Source: Methylovorus glucosotrophus (GTDB lineage: Bacteria; Pseudomonadota; Gammaproteobacteria; Burkholderiales; Methylophilaceae). From it: DNA of 64,000 nucleotides. The stretch lies in assembly GCF_009858335.1 (NCBI RefSeq), contig NZ_VMSE01000001.1:434001-498000 (forward strand). Direction: 5' to 3'. Below are positions 57,354 to 64,000 of the stretch, in pieces (the stretch's first letter is position 1; the number at the start of each line of letters is the position of its first letter). A model generated the notes under the pieces. It searched no databases, had not been told where the DNA came from, and saw only the letters and a list, made by a program, of their open reading frames with translations. A program made the position numbers and the translations under genes.

Positions 57354-58394
57354 ATGAGCCTCGCTTTCAAGCAGGAAACCTTTCGCGACGACTATACCTT
57401 CCGCAATTCGCCGGAAGCCATACGCCGTTTTCCCTTCCCGTTTCCCGAAGACCAGTATATGTATTCGGTCAACATCGAGCCGCACACGCCCGGCCCCAAG
57501 GGCGCGGTGACCGAATTCACGCTGGATGTGGACGAGCACTACGTGGCCGAGTGCCGCGACAAGGCGATTACCCTGGAGCAGGATCCCGGCCGCTGTGCCT
57601 CCCTGCCACACATGATGGATGCCGAGTGGGATTTTCTGGAATTCACCATGGAAAGCCTGGCGCGCGATTATCCCGAGCAATTCAGCCTGAGCAAAAACGG
57701 CAAGGCCTGGACCTGGGTCAATCGTCCGCTGGGGCTGGAACAATCCTTTGTATTTGGCGATGTCGCCACTCTGCCCATGGGCCCGTTTGAATACATGGGC
57801 CGCCAGGTGCAGGGCGACTTTGTGCTGCTGGATCAGCGTGAAGACACGCTGTTTGCCGATGCGGGCATTGTCACCAGCCAGGCGGACTGGTCGCTGGCAT
57901 TCAATGTCGGCATGTCGTGGCATGAGTGGCATGGCCCGGTGCCGCAAGTCACCAAGCTGGGCGTGATGGACCGTGCGCTGAAATTCCTGATGAGCCTGCA
58001 GCAGGCCAATCCGGTACGCCGCCTCAACTGGACCATGACCATCAATCCGCGCCTGGATACTTCGCCGGAAAACTACCCGCTGTGGGGCGGCGACCGCAAC
58101 AAGGTCACCGAACAGAATGCAGGCGAACTCGCACATTTGCGTGTGGAGCTGCAAACCCTGTTCCGCATGCCACGTAGCAATGCGATTGTCTTCAGCATCC
58201 GCTGTTACCTGATCAGCATGCAGGAAATGGCGACCTACCCACGCTGGGCCAAGCGCTTTCACCGTGTGCTGCGCGATCTTCACCCCGACCTGGTGGAGTA
58301 CAAGGGCATCACCAAATACCAGCAGGCCGTGGTGGCCTGGCTTTCCAGATTCGACGACGGCGCCGATATCGGCACTGGCACCCAGCCTGAATAA
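57354..58394 (+). CDS. Haem-dependent oxidative N-demethylase (DUF3445), catalytic subunit
   Basis: The 346-residue protein matches the DUF3445 haem-dependent oxidative N-demethylase family: FPFPFPEDQYMYSVNIEPH near the start, LLDQREDTLFADAGIVTSQADWSL in the middle (about 155-180), LNWTMTINPRLDTSP and MPRSNAIVFSIRCYL later. It would oxidise dimethylamine to methylamine and formaldehyde with O2 and electrons from the reductase. Start ATG 57354 has GAGGA upstream, 12 bases after the reductase stop. Activity on dimethylamine, rather than another N-methyl amine, is inferred from the complete gene set. Confidence 0.9.
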   Translation: MSLAFKQETFRDDYTFRNSPEAIRRFPFPFPEDQYMYSVNIEPHTPGPKGAVTEFTLDVDEHYVAECRDKAITLEQDPGRCASLPHMMDAEWDFLEFTMESLARDYPEQFSLSKNGKAWTWVNRPLGLEQSFVFGDVATLPMGPFEYMGRQVQGDFVLLDQREDTLFADAGIVTSQADWSLAFNVGMSWHEWHGPVPQVTKLGVMDRALKFLMSLQQANPVRRLNWTMTINPRLDTSPENYPLWGGDRNKVTEQNAGELAHLRVELQTLFRMPRSNAIVFSIRCYLISMQEMATYPRWAKRFHRVLRDLHPDLVEYKGITKYQQAVVAWLSRFDDGADIGTGTQPE

Positions 58395-58464
58395 GGCTTA
58401 AGCCATGGCACCGTGGTTACCGGGCAATTCCATTTGCATCTATCTTTATCATAAGGGGAACGTA

Positions 58465-59265
58465 ATGAACCATGTAAAGCGTCTGAGTGTGGCCGGTCTT
58501 GTGGCCTGCAGTCTTTTCAACCTGCCGGCGTTTGCTGCGGATGAAGCCGCCGCCGAAGCCTCACCCCACACCCTGACCACCAATATCGGTTTCTTCGGTC
58601 AGTATGTGTTTCGTGGCATCACCTACACCAACGAGCGCCCTGCCGTGCAAGGCGGTTTTGACTATGCCCATTCCAGCGGTCTTTACCTGGGCGTATGGGG
58701 CACCAATGTCGACAAGAATGCGCTCTACGGCAATACGCTCGAAGTCGATATCTACGGCGGCTATCTGCACCAGTTCACGCCTGACCTCAGCCTGAATGTC
58801 GGTTTCCTGCAGTTCTACTATCCTGACAATGAAAAGATTGCAGGGCAGTCTGCCAACACCACCGAGCTGAACGGCGCGCTGGGCTACAAGTGGTTCACCC
58901 TCAAGTACTCGCGTGCCGTGACCGATTTCTTTGGCTACAACACCAAGTCCATCGGCGGCACGCTGGGCCATGGCGATACCAAGGGTACGGATTACATTGA
59001 GCTGAATTTCAACTACAAGCTGCCCGTGCAGGATATTAATCTGGTGGCGCACGCCGGTCATCAGCGCGTGGAAAACTACGGTGACCTGAGCTACAGCGAT
59101 TACCTGATTGGCCTCAACAAGGACTTCTCAGTTGGCAAGAGTGAAGGCTGGAATGCCGGCTTCAACTACACCGGTACCAATGCCGATGGCGATCTGTGGG
59201 TAGATGCCAAAGGCCGTAAGACGGGTGATGATCACCTGGTGCTGTTTATCAAGCGCACGTTCTAA
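58465..59265 (+). CDS. TorF-like outer-membrane porin (Gcw_chp family)
   Basis: The 266-residue precursor starts at ATG 58465 (MNHVKRLSVAGLVACSLFNLPAFAAD) with AAGGGGA upstream. After the signal peptide comes the family hallmark TTNIGFFGQYVFRGITYTNERPAVQGG, then repeated beta strands (VWGTNVDK, LEVDIYGGYLHQF, TLKYSRAVTDFF) and a terminal phenylalanine (LFIKRTF) for barrel insertion. It lies 70 bases after the demethylase cluster with no terminator between, so it is probably in the same transcript and may admit amines. A strong terminator follows. Confidence 0.85.
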   Translation: MNHVKRLSVAGLVACSLFNLPAFAADEAAAEASPHTLTTNIGFFGQYVFRGITYTNERPAVQGGFDYAHSSGLYLGVWGTNVDKNALYGNTLEVDIYGGYLHQFTPDLSLNVGFLQFYYPDNEKIAGQSANTTELNGALGYKWFTLKYSRAVTDFFGYNTKSIGGTLGHGDTKGTDYIELNFNYKLPVQDINLVAHAGHQRVENYGDLSYSDYLIGLNKDFSVGKSEGWNAGFNYTGTNADGDLWVDAKGRKTGDDHLVLFIKRTF

Positions 59266-59293
59266 TCTGTTTGGACTGAGATTGGATGGCTAG

Positions 59294-59323
59294 AAAGAGG
59301 GCGTTGCAAAACGCCCTCTTTTA
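59294..59323. terminator. Bidirectional terminator after the demethylase/porin unit
   Basis: A 12-bp perfect stem (59294-59305 with 59310-59321), GCAA loop, flanked by A and T runs, between convergent genes. The right arm touches the stop codon of the PAS protein gene. Confidence 0.88.
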
Positions 59324-60721
59324 TTGGCCGCCGGGAATAGGCTGGGACTGGATCAGCTGCTGAATATCGGCAATCAGGCCTGTGGGTGCATCGTCATCGC
59401 TGATGTGGGCAATAAAGCCTTCCAGCGCCAGCAACTCGCCCGCACTGGAGTAGACGCCCTTGCCCTGTTCCCACACCCATTTGATGTGGCCTGCGCGGGT
59501 GATGATGCGATACACCAGCTGGAATTTATCCTGCATGGCGATTTTTTCCTGCACATGCTGCCAGGCTGTTTCGCGGTCTTCCGGGTGAATGATTTCCACA
59601 TAGGAGAAGCTGAGGTTGTTGATCATCTCGTGCGCTTCGTAACCCGTGACTTCGGCGCAGCCATCGCTGACGAATTCAAAGCTCCAGTTTCTGTCGTTCT
59701 TGCAGCGATAGATCATGCAGGGCGCATTGTTGATCAGCATGCTGAGCGAGCGGCGGTTGGTGCGCAGGCTGGCTTCGGCCTGCTTGCTATGGCTGATGTC
59801 GGTGAGCGTGCCGACGACACTGGAACGCTCGCCCTTGACCGAGGAAGTGTTGCGCGCGCGCAGCTCTACCCAGTGCGAATCGCCGTTTTTGCTGATGACG
59901 CGCGCTTCCAGCAGGCAGCGGCTGCGCTTGCCCTGAATCAGCGAATGCAGTCGGGCTTCCACCAGCGGTTTGTCTTCGGGGTGGATAAAGCTCAGCAGCG
60001 GTTTTTGCAGGCAATCCTCCACGTTGAAATCGAGCAGGCCCTGCCATGAGGGATTGAGGAAAAGAATGTTCTGCGCAGTGTCGACCTGGAACACGACTTG
60101 CTCGATCTGGTTGACCAGCAGATGATAAGGAAACTGCTCGCGAAAGCTGGCGCCCGGGGTGTCATGTGCGGACACGGCTGAAAACTGCAGCAACAGCTGC
60201 TCGTTATCCGGTGCTTCGCTGATGGGCGAGGCCGAGATGTGTACCGGCAGTATCGAGCCATCAAGGCATAACAGGCGTAGCCGTTGCGTGGATTTTTTAT
60301 CATGCTCGGGCGATGCCAGCAGGGCCGCCAGGGTCTGGTGATCGCCGGGGTGGATGACATTGGTCAGCGGCATGCCCAGAATCTGGTCCGAGATGCCCTG
60401 CATGCCCAGCTCGGCAAGAAAGGCATTGTTGGCAAAGATGACGGTGTAACCTTCAATCACGGCAGCCGGTGTGGCCAGCAATGAAGAGACATTGATGCCC
60501 CAGGCACGGCGGTCAAAGCCCGGGGTGGTATTGCGCAGGAGCGGGCGGTGGCGTAACAGCGGGTATACCGCCAGCATCAGGAGCGCCGAAAAGGCGGTGG
60601 TGGCAATGATCACCATGCCCGCCAGGTGCATTTTGAAGGGTGCGGTGCCCGCCCACCAGGTGTTGAACACGAAGAGAAAGATGATACTGAGGATCAGGGT
60701 GCTGAATACGTATATGCTCAT
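59321..60721 (-). CDS. Membrane protein with three PAS domains and no output domain
   Basis: The 466-residue protein has two N-terminal transmembrane helices (about 3-22 and 32-54). Three PAS/PAC units follow: about 80-185 (VIFANNAFLAELG), 205-315 (ILFLNPSWQGLLDF, with IHPEDKPLVEARLHSL and VGTLTDISHSKQAE) and 325-440 (FEFVSDGCAEVTGYEAHE, IHPEDRETAWQHV). It then ends at TAA with a 20-residue tail. No kinase, GGDEF, EAL or methyl-accepting region is present. It is divergent from the NarX-like kinase gene (47 bases between starts), so it may be an accessory sensor for that system. That link is inferred. Confidence 0.85.
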   Translation of the reverse strand: MSIYVFSTLILSIIFLFVFNTWWAGTAPFKMHLAGMVIIATTAFSALLMLAVYPLLRHRPLLRNTTPGFDRRAWGINVSSLLATPAAVIEGYTVIFANNAFLAELGMQGISDQILGMPLTNVIHPGDHQTLAALLASPEHDKKSTQRLRLLCLDGSILPVHISASPISEAPDNEQLLLQFSAVSAHDTPGASFREQFPYHLLVNQIEQVVFQVDTAQNILFLNPSWQGLLDFNVEDCLQKPLLSFIHPEDKPLVEARLHSLIQGKRSRCLLEARVISKNGDSHWVELRARNTSSVKGERSSVVGTLTDISHSKQAEASLRTNRRSLSMLINNAPCMIYRCKNDRNWSFEFVSDGCAEVTGYEAHEMINNLSFSYVEIIHPEDRETAWQHVQEKIAMQDKFQLVYRIITRAGHIKWVWEQGKGVYSSAGELLALEGFIAHISDDDAPTGLIADIQQLIQSQPIPGGQ

Positions 60722-60768
60722 GCTTGTGTCCTGTGATCTTTGGGGGTTAGGGGAGCCCTTGTCCTGAT

Positions 60769-62595
60769 ATGCGCTGGTTGAAAAATCTTTACCAGTTGGC
60801 CGGTATCAAGGCCTTGCTGCGTCATACGCTTTACCTGCGACTGGTGGTGCTGCTGTTTTGCGTGCTGCTGCTCATCATCATGATGCAGGTGGGCTCCCTT
60901 TTTCTGCTGGATTACATTCCCGGCAATCAGTCTGCCATGCGCCAGCTCTACGCGCAAAAATTCCATTGGCAGGCACTGCGGGCGGAGGTGACGGCGCGTC
61001 CGACAGGCAGCCGGCTGCCCGCGCATGGGCTGAATCCGGATGCCGGTGTCATTGAATTTTCGTGGTTCAGGCAGCAACTGGGCTCGCGCCTGCCACCCGT
61101 CATTTCGCGGCTGGAAGCCGACACCGCCAATCTCGTCGCCCACTACCCGCAACCGGAACATAGCGCGGGCTGGCTGCAGGCGGTCGACCAGGTGTTGCGC
61201 GATTACGATAGCGTGGCCGAGGAGTTGCAGCGCGATGTGGAGGTCAAGCAATCCGTCATCGGGCTGTTGCAGCTGGTGAGTGGTTTGCTGCTGGTGAGCT
61301 GCCTGTTTGCGCTGGCGCTTAAAGCCAAGCATCTGTTGATTGACCGTATCGGCCACCTGACGCGATTGCTGCCCGAGGAATTTCAGCTGGAAGATGACCA
61401 GCCTTATGCCGATGAATTTGCCCGGCTGGAGCAGACCATTTACCGCATCGCAGCCCGTCTGGAAGGCTTCCGCGCCGAGAGCGAGTGGTTCAACCAGACC
61501 CGCAGTGAGCGCTTGCGGCGCGTGTTGCGTGCGCAGGGGTTTTTGCACCAGCTGGTGGGCATGATCAACACGCCCGACCTCAGCGAGGCACTGTTGCGCA
61601 AGGTGCTGTACATGCTGGAAAGCGCACTGGATGTGCAGAATGTTGCCCTGCTGTTTGCTGAAAAATCGGGCGGGGAGACAGTAGAGCGCACACTGTTTTC
61701 GCAGCATCTGCCACGCGCCATACCTCCCGGCCTGCTTGCCGAGCTGAGTACCAGCCAGGCTGCCAGTTATCAGCTGCCAGCCAGCGACGGGCAGGAAGGC
61801 GCGAGTGGCGTGGTGGCCGCCTTTACCAGCCCATGGGAAACGCTGGGCATGCTGACGGTAGAAGCCGAGGCTACCCATGTGTTTGATGAAACCGACATCG
61901 AGCTGGTGGAAATGACCGCGCAATTGCTGTCCATGGTGATGGGCACGCAGAACCGCGAGCAGGAAGGCCGTCGTGCTGCGCTGCTGGATGAACGCGCCGC
62001 CATTGCCCGCGAGCTGCATGATTCGCTGGCACAGTCGCTGTCGTTCATGAAAATCCAGATTTTCCGTCTGCAAAGTCATCCGCAGACCCAGCATGCCGAC
62101 TTGCGCGGCATCGTGAACGAGTTGCGCCAGGGGCTGGATAATGCCTACCGCGAGTTGCGCGAGTTGCTGTCGACTTTCCGCGTGCACATGGATGTGCGCG
62201 GGCTGCGCTTCGCCATTCAGTCGGCGATTGATGAATTCATGCAGCGCTCCAATCTCTCGATTGCGCTGGATAACCGGCTGGTGAATTGCCGCCTGACGGT
62301 GAATGAGGAATTCCATATCCTGCATGTGATCCGCGAGGCGCTGTCGAATATCGTGCGTCACTCCGGCGCCAGCACGGTGACGGTGGCGCTGGTGTATCAG
62401 AGCAATGGCTCGGTCATCGTCACCATTGATGATGACGGCATCGGTTATGCCAGCAAGCCCGGCGAGCCTGGGCATTACGGCCACAGCATCATGCAGGAGC
62501 GTGCTTACAGCCTGGGAGGCGAGCTGGCAGTTTTGCGTCGCCGCACTGGCGGCACGCGGGTAAGATTGGTATTTACGCCGCAATTGGCACAATGA
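60769..62595 (+). CDS. NarX-like sensor histidine kinase
   Basis: The 608-residue kinase has two transmembrane helices (about 22-47 and 162-188) around a helical periplasmic domain of about 115 residues of the NarX type. A HAMP-like linker and a GAF-like region (about 270-395, VALLFAEKSGGETVE) follow, then a HisKA_3 dimerisation domain with phosphoacceptor His417 (IARELHDSLAQSL) and a HATPase domain (REALSNIVRHSGAS, DDDGIGY). Stimulus unknown; NarX proper senses nitrate but the P-box was not verified. The response regulator follows after 15 bases. Confidence 0.9.
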   Translation: MRWLKNLYQLAGIKALLRHTLYLRLVVLLFCVLLLIIMMQVGSLFLLDYIPGNQSAMRQLYAQKFHWQALRAEVTARPTGSRLPAHGLNPDAGVIEFSWFRQQLGSRLPPVISRLEADTANLVAHYPQPEHSAGWLQAVDQVLRDYDSVAEELQRDVEVKQSVIGLLQLVSGLLLVSCLFALALKAKHLLIDRIGHLTRLLPEEFQLEDDQPYADEFARLEQTIYRIAARLEGFRAESEWFNQTRSERLRRVLRAQGFLHQLVGMINTPDLSEALLRKVLYMLESALDVQNVALLFAEKSGGETVERTLFSQHLPRAIPPGLLAELSTSQAASYQLPASDGQEGASGVVAAFTSPWETLGMLTVEAEATHVFDETDIELVEMTAQLLSMVMGTQNREQEGRRAALLDERAAIARELHDSLAQSLSFMKIQIFRLQSHPQTQHADLRGIVNELRQGLDNAYRELRELLSTFRVHMDVRGLRFAIQSAIDEFMQRSNLSIALDNRLVNCRLTVNEEFHILHVIREALSNIVRHSGASTVTVALVYQSNGSVIVTIDDDGIGYASKPGEPGHYGHSIMQERAYSLGGELAVLRRRTGGTRVRLVFTPQLAQ

Positions 62596-62610
62596 CAGGA
62601 GAGTACGACC

Positions 62611-63309
62611 TTGAGCATCCCCAGTAACCCGACCTCCAGTAACCCGACTTCTGAGCTGACATCCGGCGGCGCCACTCCGACCAAGGTGTTCCTGATTGAT
62701 GACCATGCGCTGTTTCGCAAGGGCGTCGGCCAGATGATAGAAGCCGACCCGGCATTCCGGGTGGTGGGCGAGGCCGCTTCCGGGAGCGAAGGCTTGTTGC
62801 TGGCTCCACCTCTGCAGCCCGATGTGGTGCTGATCGACCTCAACATGAAGGGCCTGAATGGCATTGAAACCCTGCGCCGCTTCAAAACCGAAAGCAGTTT
62901 GCAGGCGCGCTTTGTGGTGCTGACGGTGTCGGATGCGGAGGATGATCTGCTGGAAGCCCTGCGCGCCGGGGCGGATGGCTATCTGCTGAAGGACATGGAG
63001 CCGGAAGACCTCTGTGCCAGCCTGAAAAAAGTGATTTCCGGCATGACGGTGATACAGGATAGCCTGACCGAAGTGCTGAAGCAGGCTTTGCTGGAACCGC
63101 GCACGCGCAAGGCGGATGATGACGTGGCGCTGACCGACCGCGAGCAGGAAATCCTGCAGTGTCTGGCCGATGGCCTCAACAACAAGACCATCGCGCGCAA
63201 GCTGGGCATTTCCGATACCACGGTCAAAGTGCATATCAAGCATCTGCTGAGCAAGCTCAAGCTCACCAGCCGGCTCGAAGCTGCCGTATGGGCCCATCGT
63301 AAAAAGTAA
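62611..63309 (+). CDS. NarL/FixJ-family response regulator
   Basis: The 232-residue protein has a receiver domain with phosphoacceptor Asp76 (VVLIDLNMKGLNG) and a LuxR-type helix-turn-helix (LTDREQEILQCLADGLNNKT, then IARKLGISDTTVKVHIKHLL). The start is TTG 62611 with AGGAG upstream; no ATG precedes the receiver domain. The first 24 residues are disordered and contain a duplicated S-N-P-T-S unit from a 15-base tandem repeat at 62623-62652. It pairs with the upstream NarX-like kinase. Confidence 0.9.
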   Translation: MSIPSNPTSSNPTSELTSGGATPTKVFLIDDHALFRKGVGQMIEADPAFRVVGEAASGSEGLLLAPPLQPDVVLIDLNMKGLNGIETLRRFKTESSLQARFVVLTVSDAEDDLLEALRAGADGYLLKDMEPEDLCASLKKVISGMTVIQDSLTEVLKQALLEPRTRKADDDVALTDREQEILQCLADGLNNKTIARKLGISDTTVKVHIKHLLSKLKLTSRLEAAVWAHRKK

Positions 63310-63340
63310 GCACCTGCTCTGCTGGCTGGCCTTGCCTGGC

Positions 63341-63451
63341 CTAGCGGCGGCTGACAAACAGCCGGGCAGAAATCAGGCAGATGAGACTAGCCAGACCGAT
63401 GATGATGACGGCCAGCACATCGGCCCCGGCATATCCCCAGAAACTGTTCAT
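63341..63451 (-). CDS. 36-residue single-helix membrane peptide
   Basis: A 36-codon frame too short for routine gene finding: MNSFWGYAGADVLAVIII, then a hydrophobic run through GLASLICLIS, ending RLFVSRR. It has one transmembrane helix (about 9-29) with a positively charged C-terminus. Its ATG overlaps the stop of the upstream gene (ATGA at 63448-63451 on the minus strand), which is the main reason to accept it. It may be a small subunit or assembly factor of the permease encoded two genes upstream. Confidence 0.6.
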   Translation of the reverse strand: MNSFWGYAGADVLAVIIIGLASLICLISARLFVSRR

Positions 63452-63777
63452 GCGCAGTACTCCTCCATGGCAGTGCCATCCTTGCTTAACAAACCAGTGT
63501 CTTCCATGCGGGTGAGTCCAAACGGTGTCAGCTGGTAATAAAACGACAAGGCCTCGCGCGGCAGAATATCCCCTACGGTTTCGGTGATGAGTTGCGGTTC
63601 ATTGCGCACCACCAGGCCAGCGGCGGATAACTCATCCAGCGCCACATGCAAGCTGTTGATCGCATAACGTCCCCGCAGACTGTAGGCGTTCAGGGTCAGT
63701 TCGATCAGCGCCTGATCGCGCATGCCACCCAGCTGATGCAGCCGTGTCAGCAAAAATCCTTTTATGTGCAGTTTCAT
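63448..63777 (-). CDS. Small winged-helix-like protein (109 aa)
   Basis: This 109-residue cytoplasmic protein has a helix-strand pattern (MKLHIKGFLLTRLHQLGG, YAINSLHVALDELSAAGLVV, YYQLTPFGLTRMEDTG) suggesting a winged-helix fold, perhaps a PadR/MarR-like half or a truncated regulator. No named family is recognised. Both ends overlap neighbours by 4 bases in ATGA form (63774-63777 and 63448-63451), so it is translated together with the permease gene and the 36-residue peptide. Confidence 0.75.
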   Translation of the reverse strand: MKLHIKGFLLTRLHQLGGMRDQALIELTLNAYSLRGRYAINSLHVALDELSAAGLVVRNEPQLITETVGDILPREALSFYYQLTPFGLTRMEDTGLLSKDGTAMEEYCA

Positions 63778-64000
63778 GCGTGTTCTCCCGCTGGGTTGTC
63801 GCGTAACTGGGCCACGTCTTCAGCCGATTCGCCAAACATGACAAAGCTGCCCGCCACGGTGAGGATGAGCCCGACCAGGAAATACCACGGTGGCATCTGC
63901 AGGGTAAAGGCCGCAATAAACAGCAGGGCAAATACCGCGTAGAGGTTGCCTATGGCTTCGCCGCGGCCCACGCCGATCAGACTGAAGCTCTTGTAAAACG
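63774..64000 (-). CDS. C-terminal part of a multi-helix permease (DMT/EamA-like), cut by window edge
   Basis: The visible 75 residues contain two membrane helices (AIGNLYAVFALLFIAAF and YFLVGLILTVAGSFVMFG) and a polar tail (ESAEDVAQLRDNPAGEHA). The frame stays open to the window end, so the gene continues leftward in its own direction. The small-helix pattern and the RGEAIGNLYAVF segment resemble the ends of drug/metabolite transporter family members, but the family is not certain. The stop overlaps the next ATG by 4 bases. Confidence 0.6.
   Translation of the reverse strand, partial: FYKSFSLIGVGRGEAIGNLYAVFALLFIAAFTLQMPPWYFLVGLILTVAGSFVMFGESAEDVAQLRDNPAGEHA

Noticed and set aside
60718..63357. 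879-codon open frame antisense to the NarX/NarL-like genes
   Set aside because: The sense strand encodes two recognisable proteins with their own ribosome sites. The antisense frame has no motif and spans the intergenic gap.

Overview
The window looks like the chromosome of a betaproteobacterium, most likely a methylotroph of the Methylophilaceae type. This is inferred from gene order and protein families, not from a database search. Typical betaproteobacterial blocks are hemA-prfA-prmC, rpe-gph-trpEGDC, mrcA/pilMNOPQ-aroK-aroB-dgt, glnA-ntrB-ntrC, aroE-mtgA and uvrA/yajR-ssb. The methylotroph inference rests on a four-gene cluster for oxidative N-demethylation of dimethylamine at 54.6-58.4 kb. 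Coding density is high, many gene pairs overlap by 1-4 bases, and no insertion sequence, prophage or CRISPR array is visible.

Layout. 0-4 kb: end of an unidentified gene, then (minus strand) hemA, prfA, a small membrane protein and prmC. 4-11 kb: rpe, gph, trpE, trpG, trpD, a secreted DUF3465 protein, trpC and hemB. 11-22 kb: a conserved hypothetical protein, PBP1A (mrcA), and divergent from it the type IV pilus assembly operon pilMNOPQ followed by aroK, aroB and dgt. 22-25 kb: a very highly expressed-looking porin, a small lipoprotein and a TPR-methyltransferase fusion. 25-30 kb: the nitrogen control block ntrC, ntrB, a DUF4124 protein and glnA, with a recognisable sigma-54 promoter and NtrC sites upstream of glnA. 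30-38 kb: rhodanese, aroE, mtgA, an HDOD protein, uvrA, a YajR-like transporter and ssb.

38-47 kb is an accessory block: an AraC-type regulator with a GyrI-like domain; a tripartite RND efflux operon; an alpha/beta-hydrolase-like protein whose nucleophile serine is a glutamine; an SDR oxidoreductase; and a divergent LysR regulator. 48-51 kb: tRNA-Val and tRNA-Asp, two small proteins and a two-component system. 51-63 kb: a periplasmic-binding/PAS/GGDEF/EAL protein, the dimethylamine monooxygenase cluster with a GcvT-like protein, a TorF-like porin, a PAS-only membrane protein, and a NarX/NarL-like two-component system. The window ends in a translationally coupled three-gene set headed by a permease fragment.

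How they fit together. The core genes cover translation termination (PrfA with its methylase PrmC), haem synthesis (HemA, HemB), tryptophan and shikimate synthesis, wall synthesis (PBP1A, MtgA), pili and nitrogen control. The 51-63 kb segment could form a C1/N-utilisation module: amine oxidation by the N-demethylase would release formaldehyde (possibly captured on tetrahydrofolate by the GcvT-like protein) and methylamine, with a porin and several sensors beside it. That functional link is inferred from proximity.

The most notable sequence-level observations are a promoter embedded in a terminator stem directly before aroK, the glutamine-for-serine substitution in the hydrolase, a 27-bp perfect inverted repeat between the GGDEF/EAL gene and the demethylase cluster, a PAS-only membrane protein with no output domain, and an overlapping three-gene set at the right edge that includes a 36-residue membrane peptide.
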